This document shows positions 1 to 8,209 of a stretch of 64,000 bases of DNA, piece after piece. Source of the stretch: Ponticaulis koreensis DSM 19734 (GTDB lineage: Bacteria; Pseudomonadota; Alphaproteobacteria; Caulobacterales; Hyphomonadaceae). Position 1 is the stretch's first letter. Every line of letters starts with the position of its first letter. Location: the NCBI RefSeq assembly GCF_000420665.1, contig NZ_ATVJ01000001.1, positions 1,931,588-1,995,587 of the forward strand, read 5' to 3'. The notes beneath the pieces are model-generated. The model did no database searches. It worked only from the letters and a program-made list of their open reading frames with translations, and had not been told where the DNA came from. The position numbers and the translations under genes were made by a program.

Positions 1-526
1 TCCCCTTTGGAAAATCCGTCCGGCCAATGCTGCCTCGGAAGAGCACGTCGCCCACGAAGGCGATTTTGACCTCAGTGTTATAGATCACAACATGGCCTGG
101 TGTGTGGCCTGGTGTGTGAACGACGTTGAAGGTGTAGTCGCCGAGTGTCAGCGTATCGCCTTCTTCCAGATAGCGTGTTGGCACGACATTACGCGGGCCG
201 TTCGTGACACCGTATTTCTGCCATTGCTCTTTAATGTCATCCATTAGCCATTGGTCGTCCTTGTGAGGACCAATAACCGGCGCACCCGTCAGTTCGCGCA
301 CTTCATCAGCCGCGCCAGCATGGTCGAGGTGACCATGTGTGAGCCAGACTTCCTTGATGGTGACGCCAATCTCTTTCGCGACCTGCATGAGCTTTTCCGT
401 CTCACCGCCCGGATCCACGAAGACACCTTCCATCGTGTCCCGATCCCAGAGGAGGGAGCAGTTTTGCTGGAAAGGTGTGACGGGAATGATTTGAAGGCCG
501 AGCTTCGGCTCCTGGCGGTCAGTCAT
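1..526 (-). CDS. MBL-fold hydrolase, GloB/YcbL type (3' end missing)
   Basis: The gene enters from the left edge on the minus strand; 175 codons are visible and no stop is reached. The metal-binding motif THGHLDHAG (His64, His66, Asp68, His69) is intact. A second metal segment HTPGHTPGHVV and the Asp-bearing stretch FVGDVLFRGSIGRTDFPKG follow. This order matches the short glyoxalase-II-like (YcbL) hydrolases, which cleave thioesters such as S-lactoylglutathione in the cytoplasm using a binuclear metal centre. The last metal His and the C-terminal part lie outside the window. The ATG has AAGGAG about seven bases upstream. It is divergent from the M48 protease gene. The exact substrate cannot be read from the sequence. 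Confidence 0.88.
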   Translation of the reverse strand, partial: MTDRQEPKLGLQIIPVTPFQQNCSLLWDRDTMEGVFVDPGGETEKLMQVAKEIGVTIKEVWLTHGHLDHAGAADEVRELTGAPVIGPHKDDQWLMDDIKEQWQKYGVTNGPRNVVPTRYLEEGDTLTLGDYTFNVVHTPGHTPGHVVIYNTEVKIAFVGDVLFRGSIGRTDFPKG

Positions 527-648
527 AGAGTATCTCCTTGGCCATAGGGATAGTCGCAAAGGCGCAGACGTCAATGTGGTTCAAGGCTTCGCAGGTCATT
601 CAAGCTGGTCTAAAATGGCCAGAGACAGATTCCCGGAGGGTTTGGGGT

Positions 649-1551
649 ATGCGCGCACGTTTGCTGTTGATCGTCATCGCATTGGCGGGGCTGGGGCTTT
701 ACTGGTTTTTCAATCAGAAGCCGGTTGGATATACTGAGCGCAGACAGGTTCTGACGACATCCGTTCAGCAGGAGAATGAGCTGGGCGCGCAGGCCTATGC
801 GCAAATTCTCTCAGAGGCAGGCTCGAGCGTGATCTGCTCAAACCTCTCGCGCCAGTGTGCGCCGGCTCAGGAAAACCTGGTCGATGTGGTAAGAGAGATT
901 GGCGACGATCTGCGCCGCGCTGCCATTGCTTACGAGCGGGAACTCATCGCAGCAGGGTATCCGGTCGAGCCGAAAGCCGAGAGCTTCGACTGGACATTCA
1001 ACGTCATCCAGTCTGACCAGCCGAATGCTTTCTGTTTGCCGGGCGGTTATGTGGCCGTTTATACGGGCATGCTGGATGTCACCGGCAATTTCGACGGGCA
1101 GGTGACGTCCGCCGATGTGATTGACCGCGATAAGCTGGCCGTGGTGATGGGTCATGAGATCGCCCATGCGCTTGCGCGCCATGGTGGCGAGCGCATGTCT
1201 CAGGGGCGTATCCTGCAGGTCGGCCAGATGGCGATTGGCGTTGCGGCGGACAGCCGTGCAGTGATGGAAGCCTTTGGCATGGCTGCACAGGCAGGTGTGC
1301 TTCTGCCATTCTCCCGTCAGCATGAAACTGAAGCCGATAAGATCGGCCTCGAGCTGCTCGTGCGTGCTTGCTATGACCCGCGTGAAGCGCCGGAACTCTG
1401 GCAGCGCATGGGTGAATTGAGTGGCGGGCAGGCGCCGCCGGAGTTTATGTCGACTCACCCGTCATCTGACCGCAGAGCCGAGAATTTCGAGCTCTGGATG
1501 GATGATGCCATCGCCGAATATCAGCGCCGCGGTTGCCCGATACTGCAATAG
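649..1551 (+). CDS. M48 family zinc metalloprotease, membrane-anchored
   Basis: A 300-residue protein with an N-terminal hydrophobic segment (about residues 3-20: RARLLLIVIALAGLGLYWFF) acting as signal or anchor, so the catalytic part should be periplasmic. The zinc motif HEIAH is at residues 169-173 and the third-ligand region HETEAD begins at 225 (Glu228), the standard Ste24/OMA1 arrangement. Family members do quality control of envelope proteins. I chose the ATG preceded by GGAGGG eight bases upstream; an in-frame ATG 37 codons earlier lacks a good ribosome site and would put extra sequence before the membrane segment. Substrate unknown. Confidence 0.88.
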   Translation: MRARLLLIVIALAGLGLYWFFNQKPVGYTERRQVLTTSVQQENELGAQAYAQILSEAGSSVICSNLSRQCAPAQENLVDVVREIGDDLRRAAIAYERELIAAGYPVEPKAESFDWTFNVIQSDQPNAFCLPGGYVAVYTGMLDVTGNFDGQVTSADVIDRDKLAVVMGHEIAHALARHGGERMSQGRILQVGQMAIGVAADSRAVMEAFGMAAQAGVLLPFSRQHETEADKIGLELLVRACYDPREAPELWQRMGELSGGQAPPEFMSTHPSSDRRAENFELWMDDAIAEYQRRGCPILQ

Positions 1552-1640
1552 GTTCCCAAAAAAACTAATTTTATTCAGTAGTTCCAACCGGAACCCCTCG
1601 TGGTGGTTGCCGTTTCTTCTTGCAGTTACGGAGAGCCAAA

Positions 1641-1826
1641 ATGTCATCTTTCACGATATATGTTGTCGGATTTATAATCCTGATCGCTGGCCTCGCTTAC
1701 GGCGCGGCTATGCTAGGTGTTCCAGCTCAATGGATCGCAGTTGTCGCCATCGCAATGTCGGGTCTCGGCCTGATTTCTGCGGTAACCCATACGCGCAAAA
1801 AGGATGAAACGGAGGCGTCGCAATAA
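1641..1826 (+). CDS. Small two-helix membrane protein coupled to LD-transpeptidase
   Basis: A 61-residue protein with two hydrophobic helices (about residues 4-25 and 31-50) and a charged tail, RKKDETEASQ. I do not recognise a family. ACGGAGAG sits just upstream of the ATG. Its TAA overlaps the ATG of the following L,D-transpeptidase gene (TAATG), so the two are very likely translationally coupled. An earlier in-frame ATG seven codons upstream is possible but less well placed. The coupling suggests a role in the envelope together with the transpeptidase, but that is inference. Confidence 0.72.
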   Translation: MSSFTIYVVGFIILIAGLAYGAAMLGVPAQWIAVVAIAMSGLGLISAVTHTRKKDETEASQ

Positions 1827-3724
1827 TGAAAGTCTTCCGTGAATATACGACCGCCCTGAAGGCAGGTGTCAGTGCAGCCGCAGTTATGCTGGCTGTGACA
1901 CCGGCTGCATTTGCCAATCATCATAATGATACTGCCCAGACTTCGGTTGAGTCCCCTGTTCATGAAGCCAATCTTCAGATCGAGGTTGATTCCCGCATGG
2001 CTGGCGCAGTTCAGGACCTCTTCATTCAGGAAGACTTCGCAGAGCTGTTTGGCGCTGACGCCACTGAGGGGGAGCTGATGCTCGCACGTTCAGCCTATGC
2101 GCAGCGCCTGTTTGAGCCGGTATGGACCTATGATGGCGTGGATGGACTTCTTGAAGCTGTCGCATCTGTTGGCCGCTATGGCGTTGTGATGAGCGATGAA
2201 GACCGCCAACGCATTTCCATTCTTGCTGACCGCCGTTTCACAGGTGGTGACGCTGCAGACCGTGCGCGCGCTGATATTCTTCTGACGGCTGAATGGTTTG
2301 ACCTGATGGCCCGCATTGGTGGCCCGCTGGAGAATATGGGCGAGGCAACCGCGTCTCAGACCAACGCGCCAGCACGTTCAGAGCTTGTCGTTCTGCTGGA
2401 ACGCTCCGGTCAGGGTGATGTCCGCTCAAGCGCAGAACACGTTGCGCCGCAAGCTGCACAATTCCAGATGCTTCAGGCAGAGCTTGAGCGTTATCAGATG
2501 ATTGAAGCGCGCGGTGGCTGGATGGCTATTCCGGATGCCGATGATGCGCTTGAGCCTGGTATGACAGATGCACGCGTTCCGGCACTTCGCGAACGCATGA
2601 TCGCTGAAGGCTATTATACAGCTGGCGACCTTCTTGAGCGCACGACGGAGTTCTTCGCGCAGAATGATGCGGTAGAAGCTGAAACTGTCAGCGCGACGAC
2701 TGAAACAACACTCACAGAAGAGGCTGATTCAGACCTTGAGGCTGAAGCCGAGGCACCGGATTTCAATGAGTGGTACATCACTTATGATGAAACGCTGGCA
2801 GACGCTGTAGAAGCGTTTCAGGAGCAGCATGGCCTCGAGATTGATGGCGTGCTTGGCCCGAACACGCTGGAAGCTCTGAACGAGAGCGTAGATTCCAAAG
2901 TCGACCGCATCCGTGCCGCAATGGATTTCTGGCGCGAGCAGGGCGATATGGGTGAACGTTTCGTCTGGGCGAACGTACCATCGTTCACAGCCGAAGGCTG
3001 GGCGAACAACCAGCGCGAAATCTCTATGCGCGCTATTTTTGGTCTGCCATCCCGCGCAACGCCGATCTTCTCTGACGAGATCGAGTATGCGGTGGCCAAT
3101 CCGCGCTGGTATGCGCCGGTAAGCATCGTATCGCGTGATAAAATTCCGCACATGCAGGAAGACCCGAGCTATGCAGCCCGCAATGGCTACACGATTGTAG
3201 ATCGTGAGACAGGCAGCACCGTCGCGGCTGAAACAGTTGACTGGTATGCTGACAATGCCGGTTCGCGCTATCAGTTCATTCAGGCTCCCGGCGATAACAA
3301 CGCGCTTGGTGAGCTGAAGATCATCTTCCCGAACCAGCACTCTGTGTATCTGCACGGTACGCCATCAGTGCACTTGTTTGAACGCGCACAGCGTGCGTTC
3401 TCTTCAGGTTGTGTCCGTCTGGAAAACCCTGTCGATATGGCGATGTGGGTCGCGGGCGACGACTTTGAGTCTATGGAAGACCTGCGCGAAGCGCTGGATG
3501 ACAGTGAACTGCGCCGCGTGGATTTTGAAAACCATGTTCCGGTCCACATCACCTATGTCACGGTGACGGTTGCCGAAGACGGTCATGCCCGTTTCTGGCG
3601 CGATGTTTATAATCGTGAAAACTCTATCCGCATGGAAGAGCGCGTCGCTCCGCTGTGGGAGCCGCAGGATGAACCCGCTGCCGAAATTGCTCAAATGAGC
3701 AGCGTAGCAGCAGGCTCCCTGTAA
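1826..3724 (+). CDS. L,D-transpeptidase, YcbB/LdtD-like
   Basis: A 632-residue exported protein; the N-terminus (AVMLAVTPAAFA) is a signal peptide. It follows the YcbB order: a helical scaffold region (about residues 60-300), a peptidoglycan-binding repeat at about 319-352 (AVEAFQEQHGLEIDGVLG), and a YkuD catalytic domain from about 410. The catalytic block reads HGTPSVHLFE near 510 and SSGCVRLENP with the nucleophile Cys529. Such enzymes form 3-3 meso-diaminopimelate crosslinks in periplasmic peptidoglycan. An acidic, Thr/Glu/Ala-rich linker (about 280-315) precedes the binding repeat. The length is close to E. coli YcbB (615). It starts inside the stop codon of the preceding small membrane-protein gene. 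Confidence 0.92.
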   Translation: MKVFREYTTALKAGVSAAAVMLAVTPAAFANHHNDTAQTSVESPVHEANLQIEVDSRMAGAVQDLFIQEDFAELFGADATEGELMLARSAYAQRLFEPVWTYDGVDGLLEAVASVGRYGVVMSDEDRQRISILADRRFTGGDAADRARADILLTAEWFDLMARIGGPLENMGEATASQTNAPARSELVVLLERSGQGDVRSSAEHVAPQAAQFQMLQAELERYQMIEARGGWMAIPDADDALEPGMTDARVPALRERMIAEGYYTAGDLLERTTEFFAQNDAVEAETVSATTETTLTEEADSDLEAEAEAPDFNEWYITYDETLADAVEAFQEQHGLEIDGVLGPNTLEALNESVDSKVDRIRAAMDFWREQGDMGERFVWANVPSFTAEGWANNQREISMRAIFGLPSRATPIFSDEIEYAVANPRWYAPVSIVSRDKIPHMQEDPSYAARNGYTIVDRETGSTVAAETVDWYADNAGSRYQFIQAPGDNNALGELKIIFPNQHSVYLHGTPSVHLFERAQRAFSSGCVRLENPVDMAMWVAGDDFESMEDLREALDDSELRRVDFENHVPVHITYVTVTVAEDGHARFWRDVYNRENSIRMEERVAPLWEPQDEPAAEIAQMSSVAAGSL

Positions 3725-3738
3725 TCGGAAAATTTATA

Positions 3739-3762
3739 GGGCGCGCTGTTACCAGCGCGCTC
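3739..3762 (-). terminator. Hairpin between convergent genes
   Basis: An eight-base-pair GC stem (GCGCGCTG / CAGCGCGC) with loop TTAC sits between the transpeptidase gene and the M15 peptidase gene. It contains the stop codon of the latter. On the minus strand an A/T stretch ending in TTTT follows, so it fits best as that gene's terminator and could stall transcription from both sides. Confidence 0.5.
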
Positions 3763-4702
3763 TGTATCCTCGTGCATCAATGTGCACGAACGGGCCGTGG
3801 ACAGCGTTTGCATTGTAGATACCAATGCCGCCATTCGGCCAGTTGGACGGGTCAGCTTCGGCGATCTCACCTGCCAGTGACGCCAGCGCAACGGCATCAT
3901 CACGCGTGATGCGACCGTCACCGTCCAGATCATCCATCACACCATCCTGATCATGGTCGATATAGATGTCGGCTGCGTCACCGAAGAGGTGGCGCGATGA
4001 CGTCGTCGTATTGCCGATGGCTGCGTTATAAAACGGCGTGCGGAAGCCGGACATAACGAAGAAGGTGTCAGCTTCCCAGCCACGGTCATTTGCTGCTTCG
4101 AGCAGGGTTTCCAGCTTCAGCAGCATGGATGGATCAACCATCAGGAAGACGTTCTGAAAGCCCGGCTGTTGTTTGCAGATGAACTGGCCAAGGCGGAAGT
4201 GAGGCGCAATCTGAATGTCCTCCATGCCTGGCTCCATATGGATGAAGCCGGTTGGTGGAACATAGCGCTCAAGGCCACGCAGCGGGTTCGGGTTGTACTC
4301 GCCGATACGATAGCCTGAGAGGTCATCATCGCGGCCGTTTTCAAAAGGCGTCAGTACGAACACGTTGAGCAGGGCCGTTTCGCCATTGCGCTGAAAATAG
4401 AGCTCGTGGTGGCCCGGCGTGTCGGGCGCTTTCCAGTACCATTCACCGTCAATATTCTCAGTGACGCCGGATACGGCAAACAGATTTGCATCCGCCGAAA
4501 TCGTCAGCGTTTCACCCGGCATGATTGTGGCCGAGTTGATCGCTAGATCAGAGGAGACACCAGCAAATTCGATACGGAAACCGACGCGTGTAGCGTCTGC
4601 TCGTACCTGTGGTGTTTCGAATGGGATATTTTCGGATGTCGGCGTGTTTTGCGACACGAATAACCCTGTCAGGGCTACAATTGCGAAGTGCACGGGATTC
4701 AA
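3749..4702 (-). CDS. Exported M15-type peptidase with EF-hand loop
   Basis: A 317-residue protein starting at TTG (AAGGA nine bases upstream) with an N-terminal signal-like segment. The C-terminal domain has the M15/DUF882 zinc layout: SGFRTPFYN, then SRHLFGDAAD (His238, Asp245) and HIDARGYRARW (His307). Family members are D,D- or L,D-carboxypeptidases that trim peptidoglycan stem peptides in the periplasm. Unusually, right after the second ligand there is an insertion with a full EF-hand loop, DLDGDGRITRDD (258-269), preceded by DHDQDGVMDD, suggesting calcium binding near the active site. The N-terminal 150 residues look like a beta-rich domain of unknown type. It is convergent with the L,D-transpeptidase gene, another cell-wall gene. 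Confidence 0.82.
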   Translation of the reverse strand: MNPVHFAIVALTGLFVSQNTPTSENIPFETPQVRADATRVGFRIEFAGVSSDLAINSATIMPGETLTISADANLFAVSGVTENIDGEWYWKAPDTPGHHELYFQRNGETALLNVFVLTPFENGRDDDLSGYRIGEYNPNPLRGLERYVPPTGFIHMEPGMEDIQIAPHFRLGQFICKQQPGFQNVFLMVDPSMLLKLETLLEAANDRGWEADTFFVMSGFRTPFYNAAIGNTTTSSRHLFGDAADIYIDHDQDGVMDDLDGDGRITRDDAVALASLAGEIAEADPSNWPNGGIGIYNANAVHGPFVHIDARGYRARW

Positions 4703-4976
4703 AGCCTGTATCCTTCTGTTCTGAGGCGAGTCTGGGGTATGTTATAACTTACATGGGGCTTGCGAGGATTAATTTCAACAACTGCCTCTGGTGCCGCGAA
4801 GATGTAAGATTGCGCCTGTTTACCGGCAGATTTTGTCCGGAAAGTGACGAAACGCGGCTGGAAATCTGCCATTTGTCAGTTCACAACGGGTTGATATTAA
4901 AAAATTTGCTCTTGGGAATTCAGACCAATCCACCTATCTGGCAGAGATTGCACTGACGCGGCAGCGGGAGAGATGA

Positions 4977-6359
4977 GTGACCACACCTACGGCAGACATC
5001 GACGAGAACGCGCCGCGAATCCAGGATAAGCGAGAGTTCGTTGAATACCTCGCGACAGGCAATAAGCCGAAAGACGATTGGCGTATCGGTACCGAGCACG
5101 AAAAGTTCGGCTTTTTGACAGACGGCTATCGTCCGCTTCCTTATGATGGTGAAGCGTCCGTCCGCACCGTTCTTCAGTCTCTGCACGAGCAGTTCGGCTG
5201 GGACCCGATCCTTGAAGGCGAACATATTATCGGTCTGCAAAAGGATGGCGCGAGCGTCAGCCTAGAGCCGGGCGGTCAGTTCGAGCTTTCCGGTGCGCCG
5301 CTGGAACATATTCACCAGACGTGTAACGAAGTCGGTCGTCACCTCGAAGAAGTGAGGACTGTGTCCGAGCATCTGGGCGTTGGTTTCCTAGGCCTTGGCT
5401 TTTCGCCGATCTGGTCGCTTGAAGAAACACCGCTCATGCCGAAAGGCCGATACAAGATCATGCGCGACTATATGCGCAAGGTTGGCCGCCTCGGTCAGCA
5501 GATGATGTTCCGCTCCTGCACGGTTCAGACCAATCTCGATTTCTCAGACGAAGCCGACATGGTGAAGAAATTCCGTGTCAGCCTCGCGCTGCAACCGCTT
5601 GCGACTGCGCTGTTTGCGAACTCGCCTTTTGCTGAAGGGCGTCCTAACGGCTTTGTGGCTTACCGTGCGAATGTCTGGGGCGATACAGACCCTGATCGCA
5701 CAGGCACGCTGCCATTCGTCTTCGAAGAAGGCTTCGGTTTTGAGCAGTATGTCGACTATGCGCTCGATGTGCCGATGTACTTCATTCGCCGCGATGGTGG
5801 GTATCTGAACTGCGCAGGCCTTTCCTTCCGTGACTTCATGGATGGCAAACTGCCAGCGCGTCCGGGCGACCTGCCAACGCTTGAAGACTTCAAAGACCAT
5901 ATTTCGACGATCTTCCCTGAAGTACGTCTGAAAACCTTCCTTGAAATGCGCGGCGCAGACTCTGGTCCGTGGGATCGTATCTGCGCGCTGCCGGCTTTCT
6001 GGGTCGGCATTCTGTATGACAGCCACTCACTGGATGGTGCGTGGGATCTGGTGAAACACTGGACTGCGGAGCAGCGTGAAACGCTTCGCCGTGTTGCGCC
6101 GGTGCTTGGCCTGAAAACACCTCTGCCAAATGGCGAGGGGACGCTTCAGGATCTGGCGCAGCAAGTGCTCAAAATCAGTCGTTATGGTCTGAAAGCGCGC
6201 GCACGTCTCTCAACATCGGGTGATGACGAGACGGGCTTCCTTTCCGAACTCGACCAGATTGCCGAAAGCGGCAATACTCCGGCTGAACGACTCCTGCGTC
6301 GCTACCATGAGAATTGGAACGGCGATGCGTCTAAAGTGTTTGAGGAGTGCGCATTCTAG
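4977..6359 (+). CDS. gshA: Glutamate-cysteine ligase, plant/alphaproteobacterial type
   Basis: A 460-residue cytoplasmic enzyme of the GCS2 family, catalysing ATP-dependent gamma-glutamylcysteine formation, the first step of glutathione synthesis. Recognisable blocks are IGTEHEKFGF near the N-terminus, LEPGGQFELSGAPL, MRDYMRKVGRLGQQMMFRS and the C-terminal RYHENWNG. Length matches the family. The start is GTG with GGGAGA just upstream; an ATG four bases earlier is in another frame. The Kelch lipoprotein gene starts ten bases downstream, so the two may be cotranscribed. Confidence 0.93.
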   Translation: MTTPTADIDENAPRIQDKREFVEYLATGNKPKDDWRIGTEHEKFGFLTDGYRPLPYDGEASVRTVLQSLHEQFGWDPILEGEHIIGLQKDGASVSLEPGGQFELSGAPLEHIHQTCNEVGRHLEEVRTVSEHLGVGFLGLGFSPIWSLEETPLMPKGRYKIMRDYMRKVGRLGQQMMFRSCTVQTNLDFSDEADMVKKFRVSLALQPLATALFANSPFAEGRPNGFVAYRANVWGDTDPDRTGTLPFVFEEGFGFEQYVDYALDVPMYFIRRDGGYLNCAGLSFRDFMDGKLPARPGDLPTLEDFKDHISTIFPEVRLKTFLEMRGADSGPWDRICALPAFWVGILYDSHSLDGAWDLVKHWTAEQRETLRRVAPVLGLKTPLPNGEGTLQDLAQQVLKISRYGLKARARLSTSGDDETGFLSELDQIAESGNTPAERLLRRYHENWNGDASKVFEECAF

Positions 6360-6369
6360 GGAGGCTGTA

Positions 6370-7371
6370 TTGAAGCGACGTGAGATGATGCTCCTGAGTG
6401 GAGCTGCGGTTTTTGCGGGATGTACTTCAAACACAGGCTTTCTGGCGACGCGCAATCTGCGCTGGCGGGAAGGGCCGTATCTTCCTGCGCCAAAGCAGGA
6501 AATCTATCCGGCGCTCCATAATGGTGAAATCTGGCTGACAGGCGGCTTTATCGCCCGCGAAGGACGTATTGTCGGCCCGACGAATGAAACCCTGATTCTT
6601 GATCCACGCTCTGGCGTCTGGCGCGAAGGGCCGGGCATTCCAGCTCCGCGTCATCACCCTCAACTTCAAAGCCATAACGGCAAGCTGCATGTTCTGGGCG
6701 GCTTTCAGGCGATTTCGGCTGAAGGTATGTGGCAGATGCAAACGGGTGGCTGGCGTCTGGACGAAGACGGCTGGAACCGCCTGCCTGATCTTCCGGAACC
6801 ACTGGGAGAAGCTGTTACAGCAAGTCTGCCGGACGGACTTCATTTCGCGGGTGGCCGTACGCCGGTTGCCGATGCAAATTCAGCGTGGACCGATCACGAG
6901 GATACCGGCCTGCACTTTGTGCTGGCAGGCGATGCATGGGAAAGCGCTGCGCCGCTGCCAACCCCGCGCAATTCTTCAACGGCGGAAGTGATTGATGGTC
7001 GCTGGCATGTGGTCGGCGGGCGTACAGTATCTGGTGGAAATACCGCAGCGCACGAGGCCTATATTGCAGGCGAGGACCGCTGGGTGACACTGGCGCCAAT
7101 GCCGCAGGCGCAGGCTGGCCTTGCGTCAGGCGTGATTGACGGAAAGCTCTATGCCTTTGGCGGTGAATGGTTCGACAATGGCGGCGGCGTTTATCCGCAA
7201 TGCTGGGTGTATGACCCGCAAGCCGATAGCTGGCACGCTGGCCCTGATATGCCTTCACCGCGTCATGGCCTTGGCGGCGTGACGCTGAACAATGAGATCT
7301 ACGCCATTGGCGGAGCGCTTCAGCGCGGAGGTTCGGAGACGTCCGCGCTGGTAGAAATTCTGGCGCCTTAG
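6370..7371 (+). CDS. Kelch-repeat lipoprotein
   Basis: A 333-residue protein with a lipoprotein signal (charged MKRREMM, hydrophobic stretch, lipobox VFAG-C at Cys18) followed by six Kelch-like blades. Examples are NGEIWLTGGF, NGKLHVLGGF, DGRWHVVGGRT, DGKLYAFGGEW and NNEIYAIGGAL, so it should fold as a six-bladed beta-propeller tethered to the membrane. The TTG start has GGGAGG five bases upstream; the ATG at codon 6 would shorten the signal peptide. Kelch propellers usually bind proteins or sugars, and some bacterial ones are sialate mutarotases, but nothing here fixes the ligand. It sits ten bases after gshA. Confidence 0.85.
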   Translation: MKRREMMLLSGAAVFAGCTSNTGFLATRNLRWREGPYLPAPKQEIYPALHNGEIWLTGGFIAREGRIVGPTNETLILDPRSGVWREGPGIPAPRHHPQLQSHNGKLHVLGGFQAISAEGMWQMQTGGWRLDEDGWNRLPDLPEPLGEAVTASLPDGLHFAGGRTPVADANSAWTDHEDTGLHFVLAGDAWESAAPLPTPRNSSTAEVIDGRWHVVGGRTVSGGNTAAHEAYIAGEDRWVTLAPMPQAQAGLASGVIDGKLYAFGGEWFDNGGGVYPQCWVYDPQADSWHAGPDMPSPRHGLGGVTLNNEIYAIGGALQRGGSETSALVEILAP

Positions 7372-7378
7372 GTCAGAC

Positions 7379-7996
7379 CTAGTTTTCGCTTGCAGCTCTT
7401 ATCGCTGCCAGAAACTGAAGGGCCTGGGCCTCTTCTTCGGTCAGCTCCGTTGCTTCACAACGCGGATCCGTTTTCTGGATGGCGCTAAGCATTGCAGGCG
7501 TCAAAGGAAGAGGGTCGCAACCGTGATCCTGTTCGCAAACCATATCCCACTGTGGTTCGGCACGCGCGTGGCATTCCAGACAATTGCCGCCGAACTGGTT
7601 TACGACTTCATCACTGCCCCGAACCCGAATGTGAGTTTCACCATTTGAAACGTCGAGTTCGAAAAACTCCCAGTCATTGGTCTGCGGGTTATAGCCTGGT
7701 TCGCGCTTAATCATCGCTTCGGTCGGTACGAGTTGGATGAGGGAGCCAGTCGGGTAGGTGCCACCAATCTCTGAATTAGCGACCTCCAGAGTGGCTTCGA
7801 TGTCGCCCAGAAGATTGGTGACGAAAAAGCCGCGTACTGGCTCCATATCCCGTATACAGGAAAAGTCGTCTACGGACGGTTCAAAACCAGCATCCTGAGC
7901 TGAACTCGTGGCGCTAATCAGACAAAACGCCATGCCAGTCGACACAAGTCCGGCGACAAGCGCTGAAGGTGATTTTCTGAAAGTTTTTCTGAACAT
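7379..7996 (-). CDS. Exported c-type cytochrome, P460-like
   Basis: A 205-residue protein with a signal peptide (AGLVSTGMAFCLISATSSAQ) and a single haem-attachment motif CLECH at 139-143. The region before it (GYNPQTNDWEFFELD, then GGNCLECH) resembles the cytochrome P460 layout, but I cannot confirm the haem-lysine crosslink. Two further Cys (CEQDHGC) lie downstream and may form a disulfide. The start is set by a good promoter whose -10 box lies about 33 bases upstream of this ATG; a longer reading frame would start upstream of that promoter. It is convergent with the Kelch gene, with only seven bases between. Electron donor and acceptor unknown. Confidence 0.75.
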   Translation of the reverse strand: MFRKTFRKSPSALVAGLVSTGMAFCLISATSSAQDAGFEPSVDDFSCIRDMEPVRGFFVTNLLGDIEATLEVANSEIGGTYPTGSLIQLVPTEAMIKREPGYNPQTNDWEFFELDVSNGETHIRVRGSDEVVNQFGGNCLECHARAEPQWDMVCEQDHGCDPLPLTPAMLSAIQKTDPRCEATELTEEEAQALQFLAAIRAASEN

Positions 7997-8028
7997 CAAT
8001 TTGGTTTCCCCATTTATACTGATTGCGA

Positions 8029-8056
8029 AGTATACATTGTAAAAATGTGGGTCAAG
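8029..8056 (-). promoter_or_regulatory. Sigma70-like promoter for c-type cytochrome
   Basis: On the minus strand CTTGAC and TATACT are separated by 16 bases. Transcription would begin about 25 bases before the cytochrome ATG. Confidence 0.55.
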
Positions 8057-8180
8057 GCAGATGTTCAAACTGTATATCTGCTATTTCGATTGCGATGCTC
8101 TTCAAGCGTCTGAAATCAATTCTGCCACAAAAGTATACGTGTCACGAACATCTCTTAAGCGATTTCCAGAATTCAAGAAG

Positions 8181-8203
8181 AAGGGCGCCTTAATGGCGCC
8201 CTT
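8181..8203 (-). terminator. Terminator of the carboxylesterase gene
   Basis: A perfect nine-base-pair stem (AAGGGCGCC / GGCGCCCTT) with a five-base loop lies six bases after the esterase stop and is followed on the minus strand by CTTCTTG. The T-tract is imperfect. Confidence 0.65.
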
Positions 8204-8209
8204 GCTCGT

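Noticed and set aside
838..1458. Long open frame on the minus strand opposite the M48 protease
   Set aside because: It has no recognisable domain, and the plus-strand frame carries an intact HEIAH zinc motif.
2729..3355. 208-codon open frame opposite the L,D-transpeptidase
   Set aside because: It lies fully inside a gene with clear domains; codon bias of the real gene leaves the complementary strand open.
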